Assembly: GCA_934047225.1 (NCBI GenBank)
Contig: OW203987.1
Span: 895,501-959,500 of the forward strand
DNA: 64,000 bases
Direction: 5' to 3'
DNA from: Ypsolopha sequella
Lineage: Eukaryota > Arthropoda > Insecta > Lepidoptera > Ypsolophidae
This document shows positions 47,201-55,084 of the stretch, piece after piece. Numbering within the stretch: position 1 is the stretch's first letter; every line of letters starts with the position of its first letter. Under the pieces are notes generated by a model. It was not told the origin of the DNA. It was given only the letters and a program-made list of their open reading frames with translations, and searched no databases. The position numbers were made by a program, and so were the translations under genes.

Positions 47201-50200
47201 GTTTAAATTAAATAATGCGACAATTTAATATATTTATCATCAAATACGTTGGCAGCCCTAGCGTGTGTTTAGGCACCGAGCGGCCGTAGGTATTGATTTC
47301 AAAGACACAGTACCAGTACACAGTGCACAGTGCATGTACCAGGGTCAGGTCACGAGCAGTCGAGAGGCTGGCAGTTTCTGTTATTTCGAGACGGTGGCAT
47401 TTCTTTAGACGCGGCGGCAGGTGTCAGTCGGAGGAATGGCCCGCTTTACATTGTGTCGCTAAACATAGTATAGTATCATTCAATTGAGCTTCCAGTAATC
47501 TTGTATGTTGTATCAAACGTACACAAGTAGATTTATTTGTTGATAATGATATGAATATTGAATGAGTGAATTGTGCCAACACGTTCATTATCTGAGAGTT
47601 GTCTCTATTCTTATCATAATTCGTTATTTTTCGATGACAATTTAATGATTTTGTGCTACGTAACAAACAGTCACGATGATGATTATTGATTATAGTGAAA
47701 ACCACAGACATTATATAATATTGTGTAACATATTAAAATATATGGTCTGGAAGAGATCGCTTTTTAGTGATAAGACCGCTAATTGCAACCTACTTTTATT
47801 TTTGAAATTATCAAACATTGTATTGTATCGTATACGTTTATATAGCTTAGACTGTTAGACCCCAAAAAAGGCATCAGTTTAGTTTTCCGGAAGAAAGGAT
47901 GCCACTTGCCACAATTGTTTATTGGACCAATATCTACCGATAAAGATCGGTAGCCTTCGGGAGCCTCTTTAATTTGGGGGGGGGGAAGGGGTTTCAAAGA
48001 TGCACTGCGCCAAGCGTCATTTAAAAAAATTAAACTGTCTGAGTTTGTCAACTACATCAAGATGGGTGTCTTTTTCAGGTAAATTAAAGACGTAGAATTA
48101 ATTTCTGGCATAAAAAAATGTGATATTTTAAGTAGTTTCTTGAAAATTTTTACATAGATTAAAATTTTATGAAATACTTTTTACTTTCAGGCGCCACCAA
48201 AAAAAAACCTCAGGTTTTTCTAAGTAACAAAAGATACGTTAAGAAAGCCTATTTTATGCAGATAAATAAAAATATAAGTTTTATTGGATTTTTAAAGGAA
48301 AAAACCATAAAAAAGAATAAAACAATGTCGGTGAGCTCTTATTTTACTACTACTTATTAACTAACCTGATAAAAGTATATTTATGTATAGTGTATTTATA
48401 AAAGTATATATATGCATAAAAACTATAAACACGTAAAAATGCTTTTCTATGGTTCTAAAAGAGTATTAACTATTTAATTATCATTTTAATTTTTTGCAGC
48501 TTCTACCATCTATAACAAATAGTTCTAGGTGTGAAGTAAGTAAGTACTGCTGTAAGAAGACAATTGTGTTCCTGGTCACGAGTACCAATCTTTAACAAAT
48601 AGGTTCTGGACTAGTCCTATCTTCTGTAAGAGAAATAAATATCCTGCTTATAGATGTATATTCATATGTGTTATGTACAGTCATATGTACTTACAGTACT
48701 TAGTATGTATTTATTTAATAATTAAAAGATGACCGCTGGAAGCGGTACCACCCGTAGAATGAGGTAATACTCGTAGTAATACATATATACCTCTCTACGT
48801 CTCCTACGTTATTATGACATACTTGAGGAGTACATCTATTTATTAATTACAAATTAAATCATTGGCCGTGATTTATTTGTGTGATCGTCTAGTAGATTAG
48901 GACACTACGTTATGTTACAAAACGGTTATGCTCAAAACAATATATATCATAATTCAACAAAGGAAAATAAGGTATTCAAGAAAAACTAATGTACTAGGTA
49001 TTTGTTAAATGATACGACTTAGCTGTATTCTGGAACTCAGCTATAGTTCAAGGCTATTATTGCCATTGAAAATCCAAGGGAAAACGAAACACATTAATGA
49101 CTAAATCACTATGTAAAACCACCTTTGATTCGACATTCCGTAAGACGTTTAACGAATAACACTTTCATAGCTTCGTAAGTTGCGCGCGACGTTATATTTT
49201 TAATTAGATAAATGATTATGTAATTATCGGATACCATAGTAAAGTGTATGGGTGTGTGTGTAAAATATAATATTGCAGTTGTTTGGGTTAGAAAAAGGGG
49301 TTGATGAAGCGTAGATACTTGAGGCACGGTGGCTGCACGCTGTACGTTGATTTAGCTAGACTTTTGGTATTTGAGGGGATTCTAGACCCAGTCCAGAATG
49401 AAGTGGGGGTTAAATTTATTTTAGCACAGTTGCATCTTTTTTGCATCCTACTTTGCATTGACACCTTGTTATCTCGAGGCAAATGCTGTCCGCAGCTAGG
49501 TTGTCAGACCAGTGGGGTATCTATTGGCTATTTTTCTGCTTCCAGCCCCAATCGGGGGGACTAGGCAGAATTTGTTGCAGCACTAAAGCCTGGCCCCACT
49601 CATGAACTCCCTGGCAAACTGCGCGTAATATTTTCTCCAGGATGACACGAATAAAGAAGAGCTGTTTGGCTTCCTGTCGTCCAAATATCACCCGATGGAC
49701 TTGCCCATCAATAAAGAAATTTATGTACCGAAGGGTAATCTGTTCTTTCCAATGTTGCTCGTGAACTGCCAAAATTGGAGCCATTTAACTTGAAGCGTCT
49801 GACACGCGAATGATGGTTCAGTTGGCGGATACAGTAGACCAGGGTCATACGAAGTTAATGCACAGCAAACACCGATGTGGTAGTTATCGCTCTGGCATGT
49901 GTACTGAAATTGCCAAGATTAGAGGTATTATGGGTTCATGTGGTAACGGGGAAAAACCACAATTTCTTGGCATGCCTCTAGATTGAATCAGCTCTAGGTA
50001 TGAGCGTTTCTTTTAATAGTCAAGAATGTATAATATATAAATAATCAGTTTAATAGCGTGAGTGAGTGTGCATAAGACAATTTATTTTGTTTAAAGGTCC
50101 TGAAAGAGCGGAGGTCTTGCCTGTGTTCCACGAACTTAGTGGATGCGATACAGTATCGTTTTTTAACGGCAGGGGAAAGAAAAGTGCTTTTGAAGCATGT

Positions 50201-53079
50201 AATTCATTCTCTTTTGCCACTAAAGGGTTTAAGGATCTTAAAGATAGCAATATAAATGAGGCAGAGATTGTGCTACATAAGTTTGTCATAGCCATGTATG
50301 ATAGGTATGCTAGCCAATCACTGAGTACTAACTAAAACATTAATATAAAGTTAAATTCATCGTGGCGATATATATTACATGAACTTTTTCAGATAAAGTC
50401 CCTGTCCCTGCACGACTATCAATCATTGCCGTAAATATCTTTTTACAAAAACAGATCGGCAAATTGAAAATTTACCACCAACAGAAGCGGCCCTTTGTCA
50501 GCATATTTTACGCGCAGCTTGCCAGGGAGTTCATAAGTGGGGCCAGGCTTTAGTGCTACAACAAATTCTGCCTAGTCCCCCCGATTGGGGCTGGAAGCAG
50601 AAAATTAGCCAATAGATACCCCACTGGTCTGACAACCCAGCTGCGGACAGCATTTGCCTCGAAATAACAAGGTGTCAATGCAAAGTAGGATGCAAAAAAG
50701 ATGCAACTGTGTTAAAATAAATTTAATATGTACCGAATTGTACCACTGCGGTAGAAGCTACAAAAAATGAAAATGATAATTAAATAGTTAATACCTACTC
50801 TTTTAGAACCACAGAAAAGCATTTTTACGTGTTTATAGTTTTTATGCATATATATACTTATATAAATACACGATACATAAATATACTTTTATCAGGTTAG
50901 TTAATAAGTAGTAGTAAAATAAGAGCTCACCGACATTGTTTTATTTTTTTTCATGGTTTTTTCCTTTAAAAATCCAATAAAACTTATATTTTTATTTATC
51001 TGCATAAAATAGGCTTTCTTAACGTATTTTTTGTTACTTAGAAAAACCTGAGGTTTTTTTTTTGGTGGCGCCTGAAAGTAAAAAGTATTTCATAAAATTT
51101 TAATGTATGTAAAAATTTTCAAGAAACTACTTAAAATATCACAATTTTTTATGCCAGAAATGAATTCTACGTCCTTAATTTACCTGAAAAAGACACCCAT
51201 CTTGATGTAGTTGACAAACTCAGACAGTTTAATTTTTTTAAATTACGCTTGGCGCAGTGCATCTTTGAACCCCCCTCCCCCCCCAAATTGAAGAGGCTCC
51301 CGAAGGCTACCGATCTTTATCGGTAGATATTGGTCCAATAAACAATTGTGGCAAGTGGCATCCTTTCTTCCGAAAAACTAAACTGGATGAGCTAACGGAC
51401 CCAGCTATATAGTGAAAACACTACCTATATTTAGGAGTGACTAGCTTTAACTTAATTATCACTATAAATTTTATATTTATCGAGATGACACTTTACGAGG
51501 GCGACACTGATAATTTTTAGAATTGGCCACTTGTAAACGATATAATAAAAAAAATTGTTAAAATGTTGAAAATGGAACTCTTTGCTAATAAGATTGTGTA
51601 TGTATTTCATTAATTTGTTATTTGTTTTACGATTTGGCGGAAAATTGAAAATTGTCTGTGTCACGTCAGCATGAACTTAACGCGAGAAAATTTTCGTGCA
51701 ATTATTTTTTTTGACTTTCGATGTCATTAAAGTCAACAAGAAAGTTATGATAGACTTCGATTGGCCTTTCAAGATGAAGCCCCGTCTCGTGCCACTGTTT
51801 ACAACTCGTTTAATGAGTTTAAACGTGGTCGTACTAATCTCACCGACGATCTGCGTGAGGGATGGCCTTTTACAGAGATGACTGAAGATAACATCAGTGT
51901 TGTGCGGCGTATAATAGAGACTGACAAAAGAGTGACCTATCAGCAGATATGGACAAGCTTAGGCATCGGTATGAGTCAAGTGCACAAAATCCTCCATGAA
52001 CATTTGGCGGTCAGGAAGCTTTGTGCTCGGTGGATACTTGATAATTTGACAGAGGCCCAAAAACTCCGTCGTGTTGATTGGTGCCATGAAATGGTTCAAA
52101 GATTTAACGGAGGTAACTCAAATGCTGTGTTCGACATACTTATGGGTGACGAAAGCTGGATTACTGTTATGATCCTGAAACTAAGAGACGTCTGCTGTGT
52201 GGGTGTTTCCTTTCGAGGAGTCGCCAACTAAAGTGAAGAGAGGACGAAGCGTGGGAAAAAAGATGGTGGCCTCGTTCTTCGGAAGAACAGGTCATTACGC
52301 AACAATTGTTTTAGAGGATCGAAAAACAGTTACTGCAGAGTGGTACACTAACAGTTGTTTACCACTTGTCTTGGAAAAAGTTCGGGAGAAACGACCTCGC
52401 AGTAGGATCGTCCTTCACCACGACAACGCCTCGTCGCACACCGCCAAGCAAACGATCGACTATTTGGCGACGTCAGACGTGGAAATACTGGGCAGCCGCC
52501 GTACATCCCCGACCTCGCACCTTGCAATTTTTAGTTATTCATGAAAATAAAAGAAAAACTTTGAGGAAAACGTTTTATGGACGCCGAGGAAGCAGTGGCT
52601 GCGTTTGAAAAGGCCGTCAAAGAGACCCCTAAGGACGAGTGGGCAAAGTGCTTTTCTCAGTGGTTCCATCGGATGCAGCGATGTATTGATGTGAATGGAC
52701 ACTATTTTGAAAAGATATAATGAAACTAATAACTTGCTAGTTTGTTCAGTTTTTGATTATCCAAGAACTTTCAGTGTCACCCTCGTAATACTATAAAAGT
52801 GTCATCTCGATAAAGTCGGTAAAGGATCAGGGGTCAAAGGAACCTCGTAGGTAATATCGCGACTGCTTCTCAGAATATACATATTTCTGGTTTCTGCTAC
52901 ACTATGGCTGCATCGAAACATAAAACTAAAATGAAACATAATCGACTTGCAGGTCTCTGATGAAGCAGTACAAGGTCGGCGAGCTGGTGGAGGCGGACCG
53001 TTCGAGCAACAAGCCCGGGTTCGTGCCCGCGTGGAACAACGACGCCAAGCAGGACCAGGGCAAGTGCGTCATTGCGTAG
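32088..53079 (+). CDS. Cyt-b5: Cytochrome b5, three coding exons (join 32088-32204, 46169-46257, 52953-53079)
   Basis: Small haem protein that passes electrons to P450s, desaturases and related enzymes. The spliced product has 110 residues. Seen directly: the fold start with [15 protein letters not shown] at the end of exon 1; [16 protein letters not shown] (first haem histidine) opening exon 2; SHSSDAR (second haem histidine) closing exon 2; [14 protein letters not shown] in exon 3. Splice sites are GAG/gtgagt, cccccag/CAC, CCAG/gtgaac and cttgcag/GTC; intron phases are 0 and 2 and the frame stays open. Exons 2 and 3 are GC-rich against AT-rich surroundings. Family members normally end in a hydrophobic tail anchor of about 20 residues. 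Here the frame ends in GKCVIA, with no membrane segment and a CaaX-like tail. A further exon using a weak donor (GCAA/gtgcgt) could supply the anchor, but I found none. Gene identity is very secure; the C-terminus is less so. Confidence 0.95.
32916..34064 (+). pseudogene. LINE reverse transcriptase fragment with one frameshift
   Basis: Starts inside the palm ([20 protein letters not shown]), then [20 protein letters not shown], catalytic FADDST and the C-terminal region [14 protein letters not shown]. The first frame closes at 33929 (GMGPKVYNK). Homology continues in another frame as [18 protein letters not shown] to [12 protein letters not shown] (stop about 34062-34064). An indel in the repeated ATAA near 33915-33925 explains the shift. 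Same clade as the RT at 2660-4531. Confidence 0.85.
32916..34291 (+). mobile_element. 5'-truncated LINE inside cytochrome b5 intron 1
   Basis: RT ORF tail followed by a 3' UTR of about 230 bp that ends AATAAATGATTTTGATTTG and poly(A) at 34279-34291. It is in the same orientation as the host gene, so its signals could in principle terminate transcripts early. Confidence 0.8.
34292..34687. repeat. Palindrome duplicating the 3' end of an RNase H ORF
   Basis: Left arm 34292-34455 and right arm 34520-34687 are inverted copies with a short AT-rich loop. The outer ends read TTTTTGCTGGACAAGC on the left against the inverse of GCTTTTCCAGCAAAAAG on the right. The right arm includes the last codons of the RNase H ORF (LFAGKASN). 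The left arm starts directly after the LINE poly(A). Confidence 0.75.
34658..35167 (-). pseudogene. Retroelement RNase H domain fragment
   Basis: 169 residues. [20 protein letters not shown] (first catalytic Asp), [14 protein letters not shown] (Glu), [14 protein letters not shown] (second Asp) and [20 protein letters not shown] (His and last Asp) are the four RNase H motifs in order. Such domains sit at the C-terminus of some non-LTR retrotransposon polyproteins. No RT is attached, although coding-like sequence may continue to about 35270. It may be a domain remnant of an I- or R1-type LINE. Confidence 0.75.
35168..37340. other. Intronic AT-rich sequence with small remnants
   Basis: 35740-35853 (+) encodes a C2H2-like finger tail ([20 protein letters not shown], then HHRRS) of the kind found at the ends of lepidopteran LINE ORFs; a related one is at 58750-58870 (-). 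36010-36120 holds two near-identical copies of a 45-bp unit (CCGAATCAGAGCACC). 37060-37100 has a short direct repeat (TTATAGCCATAACCTTTATTT). Otherwise nothing recognised. Confidence 0.5.
37345..38346. mobile_element. Long-TIR DNA element (1.0 kb), arms about 330 bp
   Basis: Starts CAGGGTGGAAAAAATTTAAG and ends as the inverse of CAGTGTGGAAAAAATGAAAG. The arms (37345-37680 and 38015-38346) stay alignable throughout. Flanked by TATA on both sides (37341-37344, 38347-38350), a probable target duplication. The arms contain GGAATCGAACC, the inverse of a tRNA B-box. The middle 340 bp has no convincing protein. A non-autonomous element. Confidence 0.82.
38830..39271. mobile_element. Fold-back element built of TCCCAACGAGTCACA modules
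   Basis: Both arms (about 38830-38960 and 39130-39271) begin CTTTGGTCCCAACGAGTCAC (the right arm inverted) and repeat the module CCCAACGAGTCACA or CCCAACCAGTCACA several times with alternating orientation, so the DNA can fold at several registers. The loop (about 38965-39125) is unrelated. No ORF. Confidence 0.75.
39396..40692 (-). mobile_element. Mariner transposon, full length
   Basis: 1297 bp, with perfect 32-bp inverted repeats (39396-39427 and 40661-40692) starting CGAGGGTGAATCCAAAAG, flanked by TA on both sides (39394-39395, 40693-40694). It carries a transposase gene with one frameshift. It lies in cytochrome b5 intron 1. Confidence 0.95.
39480..40513 (-). pseudogene. Mariner transposase (DD34D), one C-terminal frameshift
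   Basis: The open frame covers 301 residues (40513 to 39608): an N-terminal helix-turn-helix ([17 protein letters not shown]), a second HTH ([20 protein letters not shown]), the WVPRLLS linker, catalytic [10 protein letters not shown] (first Asp), [12 protein letters not shown] (second Asp) and [20 protein letters not shown] (third Asp). The frame then runs into a stop. The remaining C-terminus ([18 protein letters not shown] to LDGDYVEK) continues in another frame down to about 39475, so a single indel in the C6 run or A/T run near 39614-39630 broke it. All catalytic residues remain. Copy age looks low given the perfect TIRs. Confidence 0.92.
40806..41230 (+). repeat. tRNA-derived SINE copy
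   Basis: TGGCCGTGTAGTTCACCC resembles an A-box region and CAGGTTCAAATCCCGCG is a clear B box, 50 bp apart. The body includes AAGTACGGTGACAGGGCTCA, shared with the copy at 45925-46110. The 3' limit is uncertain. Confidence 0.65.
41572..42996. repeat. 57-bp satellite, 25 units
   Basis: Unit GAGATACAAGTTCTGAATCG... of exactly 57 bp, 25 copies, nearly identical. Four units have GGGCCCC in place of GAGCCCC, and units 4 and 5 share a CATCGTATATG variant. Because 57 is divisible by three and the unit lacks stops, long ORFs appear on both strands; these are artefacts. Flanked by single-copy-like AT-rich DNA in cytochrome b5 intron 1. Confidence 0.97.
42997..43434. other. Intronic AT-rich sequence
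   Basis: No feature recognised between the satellite and the direct duplication. Confidence 0.5.
43435..44065. repeat. Direct duplication of a roughly 290-bp unit
   Basis: 43435-43720 and 43785-44060 share GTTGTTTCGCTGCG, GAGGCCAAAGAGCCAACATATA, GTCTTTGCCATTAGACTTAT and GTATGCCATCCTCTTAA in the same order, about 345 bp apart. There is moderate divergence and the second copy has a small extra insert (GATCACTAGTATTAAAAC). Non-coding. Confidence 0.8.
44066..45404. other. Intronic sequence with repeat fragments
   Basis: 44326-44480 resembles 32385-32500 inverted (GCCGACAATC / GATTGTCGGC and an AACCGGTT core). ATCGCTACCACGCCTATCAGGGAGTAT occurs twice (from about 45250 and from about 45376), and a TGAGTATTTACTC palindrome lies near 45340. 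No gene. Confidence 0.5.
45405..45840 (-). mobile_element. LINE 3' fragment with ORF2 tail
   Basis: The + strand begins AATGAATGAATAAACACTTTATTGCAC, the inverse of a LINE 3' end. The - strand encodes [20 protein letters not shown] followed by [15 protein letters not shown] to a stop near 45700, the standard C-terminal motif of LINE ORF2. It is 5' truncated. Confidence 0.72.
45925..46110 (+). repeat. tRNA-derived SINE fragment
   Basis: GTCGCGAGTTCAAATCCCGT contains a B box. Downstream, AAGTACGGCGATAGGGCTCA matches the SINE at 40806-41230. The A box is missing or diverged. It lies just upstream of cytochrome b5 exon 2. Confidence 0.65.
46169..46257 (+). CDS. Cyt-b5: Cytochrome b5 coding exon 2 (haem-binding core)
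   Basis: An 89-bp exon after a polypyrimidine tract (ctcccccctcccccag). It encodes [16 protein letters not shown] through SHSSDA and ends in phase 2 at AG/gtgaac. It carries both axial haem ligands (His of HPGG, His of SHSS). GC content is far above the flanking intron. Confidence 0.95.
46483..46979. mobile_element. Short TIR element (about 500 bp)
   Basis: Ends are about 31-bp inverted repeats: GAGACCTAAGAATTGCGTTT on the left against the inverse of AAACGCAATTCTCAGGTCTC on the right. Internal sequence is non-coding. A non-autonomous DNA transposon is inferred. Confidence 0.72.
46985..47870. other. Intronic, one shared repeat segment
   Basis: 47390-47460 resembles 12780-12850 (GGCATTTC.TT.GACGC.GC.GCAGGTG.CAGTCGG...CCCGCTTT), an interspersed repeat of unknown class. 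Nothing else recognised. Confidence 0.45.
48516..49410. other. Insert within the left arm of the IR element
   Basis: Not present in the right arm. AT-rich with a few GTAAGTAAGTA-like runs and no recognised gene. It may be a separate insertion. Confidence 0.5.
49645..50725 (+). pseudogene. Remnant of uncharacterised GCDT / WGQ protein family
   Basis: Read across frames: [12 protein letters not shown] (about 49655), [17 protein letters not shown] (about 49800), [20 protein letters not shown] followed by [11 protein letters not shown] (about 50115-50205), and [20 protein letters not shown] then [20 protein letters not shown] and WGWKQK (50428-50610), with a late cysteine-rich piece ([12 protein letters not shown], about 50665-50710). 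From memory this order matches a large multi-copy family of uncharacterised invertebrate proteins (EEADTR, GCDT..S...GRGKK, LPPT..AL..H, WGQ, WGW, then CxC-rich). Acceptor-like sites precede 50094 and 50388, so it may derive from an intron-bearing gene. It is interrupted by stops and frame changes. Function unknown. Confidence 0.65.
51496..52785 (+). mobile_element. Mariner transposon, decayed
   Basis: 1290 bp. The left end CGAGGGCGACACTGATAATT and the right end (inverse: CGAGGGTGACACTGAAAGTT) are imperfect TIRs, flanked by TA on each side (51494-51495, 52786-52787). Encloses a broken transposase gene. A different mariner lineage from the one at 39396-40692. Confidence 0.9.
51671..52720 (+). 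pseudogene. Mariner transposase, multiple frameshifts
   Basis: Starts [11 protein letters not shown] at 51671. A stop or frame change occurs near 51725, then open to about 52190: [40 protein letters not shown] (HTH), [11 protein letters not shown] (first catalytic Asp). The next frame (52197-52490) has [17 protein letters not shown] and [20 protein letters not shown] (second Asp). The third-Asp motif (SPDLAP type) is split by a frameshift near 52500. The tail [20 protein letters not shown] to VNGHYFEK ends at 52720. At least three lesions, so inactive. Confidence 0.88.
52953..53079 (+). CDS. Cyt-b5: Cytochrome b5 terminal coding exon with CVIA end
   Basis: Follows acceptor cttgcag and completes an Arg codon split across the intron. 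It encodes [19 protein letters not shown], then a polar linker with PAWNNDAKQ, and stops at TAG (53077-53079) after GKCVIA. No hydrophobic stretch follows. The last four residues fit a CaaX box (Cys, two aliphatic, Ala). A possible internal donor lies at GCAA/gtgcgt around 53064. Confidence 0.88.
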
Positions 53080-53339
53080 TGCACCACATACCTGCACCAG
53101 TACCTTAACTACAACATTCACTGATCTCGATGTTGTCATCATTACATTATAGTATACACTTTGAACCGACCTAGTAACGTTCACACATTTATCGTTAGGA
53201 AACGTCTAAATCTGAGTCGCCTGGAGCAACCCTTAGGTAATGAACTACAAGCCAAGTTACGTGTTACCCAAGTAGACACCGCCTTCCTCGTCGTTAGTGA
53301 AAATAGGTGATACTCGTTTATAGTGTTATATGGCCTTTG

Positions 53340-53835
53340 TACTTACTTGTTGTTATCCGCGGCTTCGCCCGCGTTGGTTAAGTTTTTCTATAGTCGTATC
53401 GAATCTGTAAAAATTTTTCAGCTCATTAATTTGTTAGTACCTAGGTGACCTGACTCTGGTTTGAAGATATCGAGTGTTTTGGATTCTCATCTTCTCTAAT
53501 TTGATCCCCATGGAAAGTGTCTTTGGCCGAGCCACTTTTTTGATCGGCACTATTTTTTTTTTCTTTGAATTTATCCTCTGCTAATGTCTCTTTGGCGGTC
53601 TTTGATAACTGATTTAATCCCCTAGTAGTATGTTTGGCAAGGCTGAAGGCCAACGTGTTTCTCTGAACGACTCTATTTCTTGTTCCCATGGGATAAAAAG
53701 TAGCCTATGTCCTATTCCAAGTCTAGAACTACATTTGTGCAAAGTTTCAGCCCAATCGGTTATGTAGTTACGGCGTGAATGAGTAACAGACATCCATACA
53801 TCCATCCAAACTTTCACATTTATAATATTAGTGGG
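53340..53835 (+). repeat. Lepidoptera-type interspersed repeat
   Basis: Starts CCGCGGCTTCGCCCGCGTTG and ends with AGTAGCCTATGTCC, AGTTTCAGCCCAATCGGT, GAGTAACAGACATCCATACA and TTTATAATATTAGTGGGAT. I recognise this consensus from very abundant repeats in moth and butterfly genomes. The middle (about 53420-53690) may be unrelated sequence. ATTAGTGGGAT is reiterated at the end. Confidence 0.7.
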
Positions 53836-55084
53836 ATATTAGTGGGATAGTGGGATGCTTCAACTGGTTCTCAGAAGTAATTTTACTGGAGGTTATTGTT
53901 CGTCCCTTGAGACAGTCGGTAATCATCTGATTGTTCGGAGTGAATCTGTCGAGTCCGGTACCAATTTAAATTACCGAGAGCCATAAGCATCTCAAGTATA
54001 TTACAACAAATTATATAGGACAGGTAAAGTACGAGTTTCGTCACGCCACAGTGACTTCATCGGGGTTCACTTTGCAACGGATTAATTATGGAATAAAAAA
54101 ATACAACGCAAGTTTTGTAAACGATGTGGCTAAACGATGTGGCTAAACGATGTGGCTAAACGATGTGGCTAAACGATGTGGCTAAACGCCCACGCGGGAT
54201 CGCATTCTAGACGTTATTTTTTATTTTAATTAATAAATATACGCCTAAAAACCGGCGGAACCCTATATGAAACATGATAAAAGCTACCGTACCGCAGACC
54301 AAAACGTCCAATGAGCTGAGCGTTGTCGACACATACCGCATATGATGTTTGGTTTCGCTTCTGTTCGCAGTACCTCAGTACAAACGTGTAGCATACAGCC
54401 GCGTCCATGTCGGAGCTCGGCTCGGTGTAATGCGAAAAAAAACCTCAGTGCGAGAGGGATGAATTCGGTGAAAAGTAGCAAAATGTCGGTTTTTTAATAA
54501 TATGAAATATACTCGAGTTGCTAGGTCCTAGATACCGTTAAAACCCATCTAAAAAAATATAATCGCAGTCCATTTGTAATTCCAAATTGACTAACCAGGA
54601 GAAAAGGTGTCGAAAAAGGCCTCAGTTCTATAAATATTTTTATCGAGCCAAATTTCTCTAATCGCGTTTCTGTTTAACAGATTCCTAGAAAAGGATTCCA
54701 AAAAAAATAATATACTATTTATTTAAAAGAATAGTGTCCGTACTGAAGTAGGTATGCAAGCTCTAAAAGTGTCGATTTTTCCCGTAGCGCCTTAGAACTA
54801 CTAATTTATTTACATGCTTAGAATATTATTCTAAGTTTACATGTAAACCCAACACGCTCCTCGCTTCGCTCATCGTCGCTCCTATTTTTGACATTCAGTT
54901 GATTTTTTTTTTAATTTCCTAGCGTAGATTTAAAAAAAACATCTGGCCTGGACACAAACTCCAAAAACGTGGTTCAATTTAGTTGTAGTGCTATAAGTTA
55001 GTGCACCAACGATATCGTAACCGTTCGAGTTTCAAGTGCCACACAATCAATGTCGTATTTTGTTTACATATTGTAGTCGGTATT
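53836..55084. other. Intergenic sequence with a 13-bp minisatellite
   Basis: 54122-54187 holds five copies of ACGATGTGGCTAA. CGGCGGAACCCTATATGA near 54252 belongs to another common repeat. No gene recognised; the cytochrome b5 3' UTR probably occupies part of the region just before 53340. Confidence 0.5.

Larger units (their letters stand above)
47871..51390 (+). mobile_element. Long inverted-repeat element carrying GCDT/WGQ-family remnants
   Basis: Left arm A (47871-48515) and right arm A' (50745-51390) are inverted copies of about 645 bp, highly similar over their whole length (both contain GATCTTTATCGGTAGATATT or its inverse, GGCGCC with an A/T homopolymer, and a G/C run). Inside, B (about 49415-49635) and B' (50505-50725) are a second inverted pair, and B' is the 3' end of the coding remnant. 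The left arm has an extra 800-900 bp between A and B. Arms plus gene look like one mobile unit, but I could not identify a target duplication. Confidence 0.7.
51475..52816. mobile_element. MITE interrupted by a mariner
   Basis: Immediately outside the mariner TA sites are inverted sequences: TTTATCGAGATGACACTTTA on the left (51475-51495) and AAAGTGTCATCTCGATAAA on the right (52796-52815). They form the TIRs of another element that was the target of the mariner. Confidence 0.7.
46258..52952 (+). other. Cytochrome b5 intron 2 (about 6.7 kb)
   Basis: Bounded by gtgaac and cttgcag. It contains a short TIR element (46483-46979), the long inverted-repeat element with GCDT/WGQ remnants (47871-51390) and a mariner nested in a MITE (51475-52816). 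Confidence 0.9.
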
